Below are positions 12,201-22,828 of a stretch of DNA of 64,000 nt, one piece after another (within the stretch, counting starts at the first letter, position 1; every line of letters starts with the position of its first letter). Under the pieces are notes generated by a model. The model saw nothing but the letters and a program-made list of their open reading frames with translations. It had not been told where the DNA came from and made no database searches. The position numbers and the translations under genes are program-made. Source of the DNA: Mermis nigrescens (taxonomy: Eukaryota > Nematoda > Enoplea > Mermithida > Mermithidae); the NCBI GenBank assembly GCA_036768485.1, contig JAVLUZ010000342.1:148911-212910 (forward strand), given 5' to 3'.

Positions 12201-15074
12201 AACATCATTTCCCATAGCTACTGCGTTGCTAATGTGCTGCTTTTTCAATCATTTTATGGTTAAATATTTATTTTAATCTGTTGGCCGCAGAATATACTTC
12301 GATTTTTTCCGTTGCTTAGAGAAAGTATGATTTTCAGCAGATTATGCTACTTTAGGTAGATTTCTCCTAGTCCCCTCCTTTTACATCCTCAATAATACAC
12401 ATTCCAAGTATATTCATCTTTTTTGTTCCATCGGAGCATTTTTCTTTGCTAGTAATGGTCAATTTCACGAAACCTTGTGTATGGAGAATCGTTTGAACCG
12501 ATAACTAATTATGAATAATCGCGAATTTTGAAAAATTAAAAATAGTGTCGTTTAGTCACATGTTCTAGTCAAGTGCTTACTAAACGGAGTCACTAGCATG
12601 TTTACATCCCCTTCCCACCGGAGATTTCGTCGAAAAATTCGGCAATGTTGCATTCCACAAGGTTTTGTGGCTTAAATTTTTAATTAAAATAACATTAAAA
12701 TGATAGATGTTAAATTAATTGGAAAGTCTCAAGAAAATCTATGGTGAAATGTTCAAATGTTAGAGTTTTTGGTGACCATCTAGCAGAACAAAAAGTTTAA
12801 GTTTTCCCCTGAAGGTATCACGCACTGTTGGGAAATGTAAATAAATTGACAGTGAGCGTTGAAGTGCATATCGGCTTGGAAATATTAAAGGCAATTTAAT
12901 CCTTGTACATGTAAACTTGAAGCAGTGTTGATTTTTGCTCAAATAAGCTTGTCTGAATGTCACTAGAAGTCTGTAGATTGGAATAGTTTATTTCAGTCAT
13001 AACTATGTCTTAGAACACAAAGCTGCATTTTTCGACTGATCTCGGTCTTTAGGGCCCACTTATGGAGTTTCTAATAATAAAAGACTTAATAATAGATTCT
13101 GCGCCGAACAGTTTCGGCCTTTCAATCTCTTAACTTATCTTTATAATAATCAAATGACAAACAATGCAAAAATGAATGGGGCGCGATGTGACGTTAAATT
13201 TTGGCATATTTACTGTTTTTAACAAAACTCTTCGCTGTCTTGGCTTCGAAAGCAGGGGCGGATTTAGGGGGGGCGGGGGTGGCCCTCCTTCCCCATTGGC
13301 CCAAAATAGTGCGCAAAATTAAGGATTTTTGAGCGATCTTTAGCGATTTTCGGGTTAAAACGGCTGATTCTTCCGCCCAAGTCAGGGTTCCCCCCACCCC
13401 CTCCCCCTTAGGGGTACCCATAGGTGGGCAGCACCAAAATTCTGGGGGGTGGGGGCTGAGACAAATTTTCAAAGGTCAAAAAATGGTCTTAAAAGTGGTC
13501 GTAAGGCGAAAAAAACACCATTTTATGACGTTTCTCATCAAGCACTATCCAATGGCATCAAAAAATCGCCAAAAAAAGCAAAAAAATTTCAAAATTTGAA
13601 TTCTGGAGGGGGGTATTTTGATTTCTGGGGGGTATTTCAACTTCTGGGGGTGCATACCCCCAAACCCCTCCCCCAGGCCCAAGTGTGGGGGTACCGCCCC
13701 CCCCCTTAGGAAAATCCTGGATCCGCCACTGTTCGAAAGTACGAGAAAAAATCAAAAAAGTCATTTCGTCAAATTTATGCTAAGCTTCTAACTTACACAT
13801 GTTTTTTATGCATTCTCCTTTTGAGATACGCATACTGACTGGTCTGTTTTTCAAGAACAAATCCAAAATTAGTTTCGCGATAATATCTATATTTGAATAG
13901 GAATTTAAAATAGCTACTGCGAGTATTAATCTTTATAAGAGCCACAAATCCTTCATTTCTTTAAAAAACTACGCTTCTGTCGCTAAAATTAGGCTTATAG
14001 ACTGCCGAAAAGATTGAATAAATTGGAAAATCATGATAAAAATGGCTAAAACCATTAGAAACGAACATTCATTCATTACCTATATTGCCAACTACATTGA
14101 GCTGACATGGAGCTCGGCCGCCTCGCTCGCCTCCTCTAAGGTCGCCCTTGATTCCTAATCTTCCGACTCATACACGGCTAGAAATTTTGTTCGAGGGGTT
14201 CCTGTAATTTTGGGGAGGGGAGTAAATGATCTCCGATTTTTGGCCTAGAATGGCAAAAAACACCTAAAAATGACAAAAACAAGGCAAGTTTTCGCCAAAT
14301 CTCGAGGGGAGGATGAGTCATGGGCAGGCACGTAGCTGGCCGTCCTATTTTGGGGGACCAACACCAATTTTGGGGGACTAAGCCCAAAAAAGCCAAAAAT
14401 AGCACAAAATAACGTGTAAAAAGTCCCATTTTTCCGATTTTTCCGAATTTTGGGGGGTCCGGACCCCCCCATTCCCCCAAGAGAATACGTGCCTGGTCAT
14501 ATGAACGACGACAAACTTTGGTTGGTGGATCCCCCGAACTACCCACCTATCACATATATGTTTCGAATGCACCATCTATCGATAGGGTGGATCCGGGCAT
14601 GGTTCATTCGAAACGCCTACAGCGGACCAACAGGCGGCGACGCCGATGCATCGGCCGAGCAGGCGCGACGCAAACGCGCCGCCGTTGACAGAAAACGGGC
14701 CGATAACGCGATCGATTGACGACCAGCCGGGCGGTCAAAGCCCGTCGGATTCCGTTCCGCAGCAGACCGGTTCGAGTAGTGTCGTCGGTCAAGCCGCCCA
14801 AACGTCGGCTCCCCAACGCCCTCAAGTCCATGCGTCCGGCGCCGTCAAGTCCAGCAACCCACCTCAGCGGTCGGCGGGCGCCGCTCGCGGTGGGGCGGCG
14901 ACGACCAAGGGCGGTCAGCCGCCGTTCCGCAAAGCGGACAGCGTATCCTCGAATGTCAGCGGCGGCGGTGGCGGCAAAATGCTACCCAAAAAATCTAACG
15001 CTGCGATTGGCGCATCGGCGTCCGCGACGCGTAAAACGCCGAACGTGAAAGTCAGCGGAGCTGGCGGTAAATGA
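3004..15074 (+). CDS. RIM-binding-protein-like gene, 3' part (four exons)
   Basis: Scaffold protein of the presynaptic active zone; family members use SH3 domains to link RIM and voltage-gated calcium channels. Visible exons are 3,004-3,294, 6,413-6,588, 8,016-8,290 and 14,586-15,074 (TGA at 15,072). All three junctions are phase-consistent: AG/C, A/GG and an exact codon boundary. Together they give about 410 residues: a low-complexity, charged Tyr/Gln/Arg-rich region, one SH3 domain (AKFDYDP, SPNPGAEQEELTF, AGDVITIFGD, DDDGFFVGELNG, GFVPSNFL), then a Ser/Pro/Gly/Lys tail. The SPN..E.EL.F and DGFF.GELNG pattern is that of the last SH3 of RIM-BPs, which fits its place near the C-terminus. The 5' exons, with any earlier SH3 and fibronectin repeats, are outside the window. 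An unseen exon in the 6.3-kb last intron is possible. Confidence 0.8.
4190..5651. mobile_element. Foldback/MITE-like element with AGACATGCACAG end
   Basis: The left end AGACATGCACAG followed by a G-rich stretch matches 7,620 and the ends of several other elements here. The right end has the C-rich run and CATGTA also seen at 7,976. Inside, AAAAAAACCA words on the left and GGTTTTTTTA on the right make an imperfect inverted arrangement. No convincing protein. Confidence 0.45.
6413..6588 (+). CDS. RIM-BP-like exon b
   Basis: Acceptor AAACAG, donor TATA/GTAAGC. Encodes about 58 residues of charged linker (LARYDDSQALEQYAFERD...). Entering and leaving phases fit exons a and c. Confidence 0.7.
6747..7020. 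mobile_element. Short MITE (RIM-BP intron)
   Basis: The G-rich start with GGCATGCCC and the end TGCTGTGCATCT are imperfect inverted repeats. The interior (ACGTAGTTTTAACGC, TTATACCAGTTTTTGA) is shared with 56,590-56,840, showing a family. Confidence 0.5.
7620..7978. mobile_element. Short MITE just upstream of the SH3 exon
   Basis: Starts AGACATGCACAGCATGG and ends with a C-rich run and CATGTATGG. The middle (GACGATGCTCTATCTTTC) recurs at about 4,125 and 5,395. Confidence 0.5.
8016..8290 (+). CDS. RIM-BP-like exon c (SH3 domain)
   Basis: Acceptor TTTTGCAG, donor ATATCAA/GTGAAA. Encodes the whole SH3 fold on one exon: RT loop AKFDYDPKENSPN, acidic EQEELTF, n-Src region GDVITIFGD, distal GFFVGELNGRRG and 3-10 helix PSNFL. 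A 3'-end MITE stops about 40 bp before the acceptor. Confidence 0.88.
8923..12452 (+). mobile_element. Non-autonomous Helitron-like element, copy B
   Basis: Flanked by host A (8,922) and host T (12,453). Begins TC then ATAGGTAGCGCGATAGCGCT, a near-perfect hairpin. Ends with hairpin GTTCC-ATC-GGAGC, 11 nt, CTAG. Arms at 11,697-11,875 and 12,287-12,452 are inverted and nearly identical. A tRNA-like insertion lies near 10,090. It lies inside the last RIM-BP-like intron, in sense orientation. No transposase-like ORF. Confidence 0.72.
10086..10172 (+). repeat. tRNA-like sequence (probable SINE head or tRNA relic)
   Basis: Contains an A-box-like TGGCGCAGTGG and a B-box-like GGATTCGAAT at tRNA spacing, then a T run. 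The acceptor and T stems do not pair, so this is not a working tRNA. Confidence 0.3.
13253..13731. mobile_element. hAT-like MITE with 8-bp target duplication
   Basis: Ends CAGGGGCGGATTTAGG and CCTGGATCCGCCACTG are imperfect inverted repeats. They are flanked by the direct repeat TTCGAAAG (13,245-13,252 and 13,732-13,739). CAG..GGCGGAT ends and an 8-bp duplication fit hAT. The interior has G-rich stretches and a block shared with 19,818-20,070 and 61,640-61,780. Confidence 0.8.
14328..14497. mobile_element. Short G/C-ended MITE
   Basis: The ends read CAGGCACGTAG and TACGTGCCTG, inverted, next to TTGGGGGACC and GGTCCGGACCCCCC. It lies 88 bp before the terminal RIM-BP-like exon. A second G-rich repeat at 14,170-14,320 is shared, inverted, with 32,030-32,200. 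Confidence 0.5.
14586..15074 (+). CDS. RIM-BP-like terminal exon
   Basis: GC-rich and open to TGA at 15,072-15,074. The frame is closed by TAG at 14,583-14,585, and that AG serves as an in-phase acceptor after the SH3 exon (GGTGGATCC is the exon start). An AG at about 14,611 is also usable, but its phase does not fit exon c. Encodes about 162 residues rich in Ser, Gly, Pro, Gln and Lys, with no recognised domain. Confidence 0.65.
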   Translation, partial: GGSGHGSFETPTADQQAATPMHRPSRRDANAPPLTENGPITRSIDDQPGGQSPSDSVPQQTGSSSVVGQAAQTSAPQRPQVHASGAVKSSNPPQRSAGAARGGAATTKGGQPPFRKADSVSSNVSGGGGGKMLPKKSNAAIGASASATRKTPNVKVSGAGGK

Positions 15075-16739
15075 CGGACGACGCATGTTTACATAGCTCG
15101 AATTTTTACTGCGTTACGAAACAATTTACACCGCCCGAACTGTGTAATCAAACGGAAAACAACTATTGTTGCTATGAGCCGTGCGCCAAGGGAAACTGGA
15201 TTGCTCATTTTATAATTTGGAATGTACGTATAGTTCGGTTTTAATTGACGCTTAGTTTCTATTATGATAACTGTTCGGATGAAAAACTACTCCTACTCAA
15301 CTCATCATTTTACTATTCGTTTAGCGCGCATGCTGAAATTATCTTTGCGAACGACATACCGTCTGATGTACAGGGTCTTACTTATGCGTAACTAGGTATC
15401 CAAAGTGTTTTTTTCGCAGCAACTCCATAAAGTGTTGAGTTTTCCTGAAATCCTGAAGACACTGTTACACAGAATGTCCGATAGGCCATCGGCAGGCAAA
15501 GTTTTGTCTCATTGGCTTTACTATTGTCCGAGCAATAGCCTTCCCGTGAAACTAGCTTTTTAAGCAATATTACCAGTAGATCGATTTTTCACGGATAACT
15601 GTAAACGGTTGTCTAAATCTGGTAATTTTTGAAGCTTCCCTATGAAATTGAAACAGGAACACGAACACCCAGTTAGGCAAAAAATGATAAAGTTTCAATA
15701 CACTAGTTTGTTTAAATCGTATGGAACATTTTTCAGCAAGAGCTAACAAGGTTAGATTTTCGAAATCTCCATCAGTGTACAGAGTGAATGAGTAGGAGCG
15801 AATAAGCTTTGTCAACTGGTGGCCTGTTGTAGCTGTACTCAAAAATTCTTTGAAAAATATTAAGAATCCGTTGAGTCATTAAGAAAAACCCGATAATTTA
15901 TTCATGAATGCAGTCGTAAGACCTTTTTCTCCGTTTTTAAGCACTTCACATTTATTTTGGTCATTTTTAAAAGCAGCATCTACCGCTAAAAATGGTTGTA
16001 TGTACGTAATGACATTTTTATGTTTGTTGTTGCTCTGAGGGGCATGTTTATTAGGATTTCTGACTCAATTTCGACTTTTAACGATATTCTAACCAGAACA
16101 AATTTTTAAAAGAGGATTTTGATGCTTATGTTGTTCCTAATTTCGATTTCGCTAAGGAAACCTGGATTTAGCGACTTCCCTGTACACTTCTCACGATATT
16201 TATGTTCATGTTTTTATTCCTTCGACTTCCTTAAGCTATCTCATGCCGAAATACATATTTATTCTGTTGCTTTGATTATTGTAGCGTGATGTAGAATCGG
16301 TTCTACGGTTACTTTATACCTTTCGTACATTCCTTTTGTTCGATTTCTGTCTTCTAGGTTCCCGGTCTGGTGATCGTCCGTTGATCGCTGGTTTACGCCA
16401 TCAGTATTCTCTGCTTTGTGTTATGTGGTAATATTTCGATTGTTTTGCGTCCATTTTATTTCTAATGTTAAACGTGTTTGTATCGTGTATTTATTTATCG
16501 CAGACGCATGTACTTAAGCTTGTGTCGTCCGGTGACTTGCGAAGTGATCGATTATATTGCAGTTTCTTGAATCGTCTTGTTAACCAATGTTTTACCGCGC
16601 GGTTTGTCAATCCCGGAAAGTGAAATATCCTAACACTCGAATCTGCAGGCACTAATCCAATTCTTGACATCCAAAATTTTCTAACCTGCTAGGATTTCTC
16701 CCGTGGGACAAACAGTATTTTAGAAAATTGTCTGATTTG
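15075..16739. other. No gene seen (3' flank of the RIM-BP-like gene)
   Basis: AT-rich and largely unique. It may contain the 3' UTR; I see no decisive poly(A) site. Only short random ORFs. Confidence 0.5.
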
Positions 16740-16748
16740 TGCAATAAA

Positions 16749-18244
16749 CCAGAGGCGTGGCGTAGCCAGGATTTTGGTTTGAGGGGGGGGCATAAACCAA
16801 AAATTTATAAGACTACTTTTGTATTGAATGCCAGTAACGTTATGTATAGTAAAACTGAGTTTTTCGACCTTTAGTAGTGTAGCCTAGCTAATTTAGGGGT
16901 TTCTGACGATCAAAAATACAAAAAGTGTAAAGCGGCGTGAAGTGCTGAAAATTTTTCGAATTTATACCGTTTTCATGTAGAATTTACGGCCTCTCTATTG
17001 ACAAACACTTCGGAAATTATAAGTAGCGCAAAGTGCCAAGAAAGTTCATCATTTTTTACCGCCCTTAATATTTTGTAGCTCTATGAATACTAATAGTCTT
17101 ACAGAGCAGAAAATTATCAAAGTCGTACAAAACAATTTGGACAGTTCAAGCTTCTAACAAGAAAACTGCGAATTACTAACTTTGTCTGAAGATAATTTGA
17201 GTGATTCAGGCTTTTAAACGCAATGCTGGAGCTTTACAAAAAGAAAGAACAGTAACTGGTAGCGCTTTGCGCTGGAAAATTTTTGACGTTTTTGCACTTC
17301 AAACTCCATTTATACCGCTCAAATCATACAAAAAAGAAATTAATGCCGGCTCGAAACGCCGGTAAGTTTTAGAAATTCCTAACCCTTTTACCTGGCTTGT
17401 TCTCCCTATAATCTCGTTGCACAAGTACAACGAGATTTTACGGCTGCGGGAGGTCTGGGGTGGTGCGCTCAAGCGTTCTCAGCGGGGTCCGGGGCAGAGC
17501 CCGGAAAATTTTGTGAAAAAACATTTTAATGTTAAATGGTAACGTTAAAATTTTCGCAAAATCGGCCAAATCTCAATTCTGAATCAAGCCCAAAAACACT
17601 TAAAATTGATGGACTCACACAAAACATCTGAGCTGAAATGCGTTTTTCGACCTCTGCTAATTGCATAGCGCAGCAACGGGTCGCTGCCAATAAGATATAG
17701 AAAAATTATTCAATGAAAATTTTGTTCTTACCGTTTTCAGGCCTATTTGTGGCCTTCTTATTAACAAGATGCAGTTCAGAAAACAGGAAATGCGCAAAAA
17801 CAATAGAAAATTTGGCCATTCTTTTTATTTAAAATAGGATTATGTGTCCTTGTACAGAAAGACAATCAAAGCAAAGAATAGACAAACTGGTACACAAAAG
17901 ACAAACAAAGCAGAGAATAAACAAACTGGTAGGTGCACAATCATTTTCGCACGTTTACTATTATGCTCAACAAGCATGCGCAGTTTCATTCAACGAACAA
18001 ATAGTGCATTAAATTACTAAAGGGATGTAAAGTGCTGGATTATTTTAGCTGATTCAAGCTTTTAAATTCATTGGATCTATACAACAATAATAATGACTCG
18101 GCGCGAAGCGCCGAAAAATTTTGACCTTTTTGCCTCTTTGAACTCAGTTTTCTGGACACACATTATTGCAACAGAAAAATCAACAATATTTCTGAAAATC
18201 TTCGGGGGGAGGCATGTGCCCTCAATGCCCCCTGGCTACGACTA
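16749..18244. mobile_element. hAT-like non-autonomous element with 8-9 bp target duplication
   Basis: The direct repeat TGCAATAAA lies at 16,740-16,748 and 18,245-18,253. The ends contain GGCGTAGCCAGG and CCTGGCTACG as inverted repeats bordered by G or C runs. The interior is noncoding, with repeated GCGCTTTGCGC-like hairpins and two copies of a motif around ACAAACTGGTA. Confidence 0.78.
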
Positions 18245-18253
18245 TGCAATAAA

Positions 18254-20460
18254 TTCTCTAATAAAACGACTAGGGAAGCTAACGCAGGCTCGAAAATATG
18301 CTCTTGGTTCCATGAGGAAAGCTTAACAAATCCTAGAGCTTATTAGATAGACTTGAAAATGGTTAAGCACCATCTGTACATAGAATGGCTGGTCTGGAAA
18401 GCCGGCCAGATAGCTTTTTTTACCCATTTGGTCTCAAAGTGGCATAAACGCTAAAATAGCGTAATTCTAATCCACGTGTTTTGGTCAATTTTGCAGAAAT
18501 GTTTTGATGTGCATGCATTTATGAGCTTTATCCTGCTCTAGTTTCCCCGGGAATTGCTAATTTTTCCATTCTGGGAAATCTCATCTATACCGAAGTCTCA
18601 CGTGCATGTCTCGTCAGCACGACGTCCATTCTGCTTCTACTTTCATCGCAGAAAAAATGAGCTCTTGTCGAAGCTATCAAGTGAAGTTTTCTTAGACAAT
18701 AACTTTTTTGTTTTTGGTTATTATTACTCGTTGTTCACTGTAAAGCTCTTGATGTATGCACATCTGTGTCACCACAGAACCAGAACAATACCTATATCAG
18801 ATGCGTTCGTCTTTTACTACCAAAAAGTGGGTCACTTAGTAGGCAAGGCACTCAATGTCTCAAAAGTAAATAAGTACGCTCGCGAAAGCAGTGAACTCAA
18901 CAAATCGCGACTTTCCGAAAGTTTAAATGATTTTGCGTTAATTAAATGAAAAGGAAATATTAATGGTTAAATTAAGTAAGGCGCAATTTACTCATGTAAG
19001 TAGCTTCTAAGTTATTAATTATTTTTCTTTTACTTGAGAAAGTTATTTTATGATTCATAAGAATAACAGATTTTATTTATGCAAACAAACCTACTGGACA
19101 TTGGCTTAGTCGATTATTCCGGCTAATCTCGCTCATTTGGTCTCGTAAAAGATGGAAGATTCTGTTTCACGGAAACATTGTGCTACAATCCAAATTTTAG
19201 CTTAGTATTTTAAGCGATTTCTTATCCCTGAATAGTCTTCAGCATACAAATATTTACATATTATGCACAGCATGGGAATTATGGGGATTCAGCGCCAGAG
19301 AATTTTTAAAAACTGTTTTTGGGGCTAAAAAATGGGTGTGCTTTGAAAAAAATCGAGTAAAGTGAACGAAAGTATTTCTACGATTTTTTCGGAAATCAAC
19401 AAGTCTGGAGGCTTCGCAGCTATTTCGCTGGGTCAATTATCCCCCAAGGCCATGCTTAGGGTTTTAGCGAACCCGGGCGGAGTGGCTTTTAGCGGCCTTC
19501 AAAATCATCGAAGCGCCTAAAATTCTTTCGAATTTTTGCTCAAAAATGCGTCAAAAACGAAAACTTCTGCATTTTGCCTAAAAAATCTTGAAATATTGTT
19601 TAGGGGTAAACATAGAAAGCTTTAAAGCGAATAAAATAAGGTTTTAGAAAATCACAATGCTAAAAGTAGACATGTGATCGAAAGGACAATGAATGAAACT
19701 TCATCGTAAAAAACAGGTTGTAAATCTAATCCAAAAAACTGTATACTCGTACATCAATTCATGAATCCTCATAAAAGAAAATACATTGTATTTTAGGAGT
19801 GTTCTGGGTTACAATCATACGTGGGCAGCAAGAAAATTCTGGGGGGGGTGTGCAAGATTTTTTTGAAGGTCAAAAAATGGCCTTAAAAATGGTGGTAGGG
19901 CGATAAAAACACCATTTTTCGACGTTTCTCATCAAGCACTATCTATTGGCATCAAAAAATTGCGAAAAAACCGAAAAAAATTTTCAAAAATTGAATTCTG
20001 GGGGGGGTATTTTGATTTCTGGGGGGTATTTTGGTTTCTGAGGGGGTGCATACCCCCACGCCCAGGTGTGGTTACAATATCTGATTGCCAGATCTTACTA
20101 CTGAAGTATTAAAATCCTTAAATCTAAAATCTGAACCAAAAATAACGTAGTGGCCCATACGATTCGCCAAATTACGGCCGCTAAGACAGATGCTTTTCCA
20201 CATTCTCTGTCTGAAAATTTTTAGCGGCCCTGGACGACCGCCTGGCTCGCACCCCCCCCCAAGAACGGCTATGTATCCCCCTTCCGAACGTCCTCCTGTA
20301 GTATGTTTCACGCGTATTCACAAATTTTAAAAACTATTTCCGACAATAAGCTGGCACATTGTGATTATAGCATCGCTCATCGTAATCTGTCGGCTTACTG
20401 TCGATAAAAATTCTTAAGATTTATGCCCAAAGTCATGTGAAACAAACTATAGCATCATAT
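18254..20460. other. No supported gene; repeat fragments
   Basis: Holds fragments of the AGACATGCACAGCATGG-type family (19,260-19,440) and a G-ended repeat (19,815-20,070) shared with 13,420 and 61,640. A short element near 20,330-20,450 shares GACAATAAGCTG and CGGCTTACTGTCGA with 25,565-25,660. Confidence 0.5.
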
Positions 20461-20546
20461 TATAGTCGGTTTCATTTATCCGATAGCTTTTTCAGTAAAG
20501 GTTTTCGAAGGCTACAGTAACCCTCTTCTTTCTTATTCACTGTAGG

Positions 20547-21395
20547 TAGTGTTGTAAAAGATAAGGATTTTTTGCTAGATAAAAAGATAAAGTTGAAATT
20601 TTAAAATCTAGAAGATAAAGATAAAGATAAAGATAATTTGCAAGATAAAGGAACCAAAAAGATAAAGATAAAGATGCAGATAAAGTGTACATATGTAAAT
20701 ATGGTCGCCTGGACTCAGAAGAATGATCTTTGTGAAGTGCTATAAACGAGAGTGGGTGATGTAAAGCAGCCAACTGAATGCCCTAATTTTTACACCTGAG
20801 ATGAAAGAGGTGATGGGCATTAAGCACACATAAATGTAGGATTTGGGGGTTTTCCCGGGGTATCTGACTGACCCATGTACTACTACTACTGGCAAACAGC
20901 AAGTCACTTATTTCTTTTCACAAGCATCAAAACCCTGCTCTATGCGCCTGTACGGAGTATAGTCGCAACAGTTATTGATTTTTTCAAACTTCTTCATGTT
21001 TCCTAGGCTTGGACTTAGATGAACGTGGGTGCTAGTAGTAGTACTCCCGCTCAGATCGGTATCACTCATGCTTACCTAGGTTGATATACAGGCATTAGCT
21101 TGGGCCGTACGCCATAGGTTTAAACAAGCGTTTTCTTTTCTTTTTCTTCTATTACAGTAAAACTTGAAGGCGTCTAAATATATTTGACGTCAAACCTGCA
21201 TTTTGGACTACATGCTAACTTATGTACATACTTTATCTTTTTTGCAAGATAAATTCCTATCAAAAAGATAAAGATAAAGATAGCCTGTGATTTTTCCAAA
21301 AGATACAAAAATTGTCAAGTTAAAGATAAAGATATCTTGAACTTTATCTTTATCTTGCTAAAAAGATAAAGATAAAGATATCTTTTACAACACTA
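20547..21395. mobile_element. hAT-like MITE with GATAAA-rich subterminal repeats, nested
   Basis: Ends TAGTGTTGTAAAAGATA and its exact inverse at 21,379-21,395. Flanked by the perfect 8-bp direct repeat ACTGTAGG (20,539-20,546 and 21,396-21,403). Subterminal tandem AAAGATA/TATCTTT runs on both sides could be transposase binding sites. No transposase. Confidence 0.88.
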
Positions 21396-21584
21396 ACTGT
21401 AGGTCGCTAGATCTCACTGTATAACGTAGCAAAGCAGGGTTTTTCAATAACTTTTTTGCAGCATAATTTATTTTTCGTCTTCCAGCAGATCAATCAACTT
21501 ACAGATAAAAATCGTTAATTCAGATTATGCTATCTTGACACTTAAAACACAATAGTCCAAAATGTTAAGAAACGCCGCGAACTC

Positions 21585-21655
21585 CCGCATAGCTCAGTGG
21601 TAAAACGTCTGCTTGTCTTTGAAGCGACCCGAGTTCGACTCCAGCCGATAGCTTT
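21585..21655 (+). repeat. tRNA-Lys(CTT)-like sequence, probably non-functional
   Basis: Contains TAGCTCAGTGGTAAAA (A box) and GAGTTCGACTC (B box), then T-rich DNA. An anticodon stem TGCTT/AAGCG with loop GTCTTTG would give anticodon CTT. The acceptor stem and part of the T stem do not pair. Confidence 0.35.
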
Positions 21656-22225
21656 TTATTTAGCGCACTTACTGTAGTATGTCCCAGCACTTATTGAATC
21701 CCAAAATTAAATTTATATGGCAGGATTAGTGCATTAAAAATGAGAGAATTCCAGCCAAACGCCTTCACTGAGCTGATCGGCCGAATTACAGTGATTCGTC
21801 TTGTTTCGCTTACTGTAGCCATTAAAAAAATTTGCTAGAAAGCTCTCGAATAAATGAAACAGACTATAAATGTTGACTGATTTTTGCCCATATGATTATC
21901 CTACGTATTCTTACGTCAATTCTCAGCACTTCTTACGTTTGCTTGATAAATTCTGTGTTTCTGTTGAGTTATTTATTTTAATTTCTTTAAATAAAATAAT
22001 TTTTATTATACGTATTTGATTTTCATTATTATTTTTTAAATTTTGTTCCATTTACGTTTTATTTTATTATTCTATTCATTTTAATTTCTTTAAATAATTT
22101 TTCATTTAGTCTTATGTTAACATTGCTATTCATTTTATTACGTTACATTTCCTACATATTTATAAATATTTACACAAATGTACATGTACATGCATACATT
22201 GCCGTGTACACAGTAACAATGGCTT

Positions 22226-22362
22226 CTCAGGCGGCTATGGGCAATATCGCCGATTTTTGTCAGCGATACAACATATATCGGCGATGTCGCCGATATCGCC
22301 GATTTCTGTCGGCGATATGGGTAATATTGCAGACAAAAGTCAGCGATATCGCTGACATTTAG
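22226..22362. repeat. Cluster of ATATCGCCGAT palindromes
   Basis: Short words CGATATCGCC, GTCAGCGATA and CAGCGATATCGCTGACA repeat in both orientations. Confidence 0.5.
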
Positions 22363-22668
22363 TTTTGATGCGGGCTTTAATGTCTTGAAATTTATGCACG
22401 AGAGTTCTGTGAAATGGACTAAAAGATCACGTCCTATTTTTTACATATAGTCTTCAGTTTTTTTGCATAGGTGATATGAGTTTGTAAAGTATTGCTACCG
22501 CAGTATCGCGGTTGCTGTTTTATGAACCTACATACCTACATAGTTTGGTTTTTATTTGTGCGCAAGTTCGGAACAGAGTGAAATCATTTGTTGAGTTTGA
22601 GAATGTATAATTCTTAAGTTTGAAAAATCAATGACTTTTCAAACAATTTACTCCAGTCCATCCAGACC

Positions 22669-22828
22669 ACACATGGGCGTAAGGAATTTAGGGATTAACA
22701 TTTTCAAGAAACTGATAGAACTCCAGCGAAAATCGATAATCCCCGAAATTTAATTTTTGGTCCGTATTTTACTGGGAGTTTTGCCGGTTCTGATCTGACC
22801 CCCATAATTCGGCTGCTGCCCGTGTATA
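22669..22828. mobile_element. Short MITE, ACACATGGGC family
   Basis: Begins ACACATGGGCG and ends GCTGCCCGTGTATAT (inverted). Similar copies or pieces at 26,930-27,090, 43,577-43,722, 49,842-49,975 and 61,430-61,535. Confidence 0.55.

Larger units (their letters stand above)
20461..21868. mobile_element. TIR element beginning TATAGTCGGTTTCATTTAT
   Basis: The first ~60 bp match the inverted last ~60 bp (TATAGTC.GTTTCATTTATYCGA.AGCTTT ... GGCTACAGTAA). Contains a complete nested hAT-like MITE and a tRNA-Lys-like sequence. The same end occurs at 27,911-28,140 and 58,148-58,262. Confidence 0.7.

Noticed and set aside
14450..14719. Plus-strand frame across the terminal RIM-BP-like exon
   Set aside because: Wrong frame; it crosses the acceptor and ends early, while the in-phase frame runs to 15,074.
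18554..18949. 131-codon open frame on the plus strand
   Set aside because: No recognisable motif, no splice or codon signal that sets it apart, and it lies among repeats; likely chance.
21585..21655. Functional tRNA-Lys gene
   Set aside because: Acceptor and T stems fail to pair and it sits inside a transposon.
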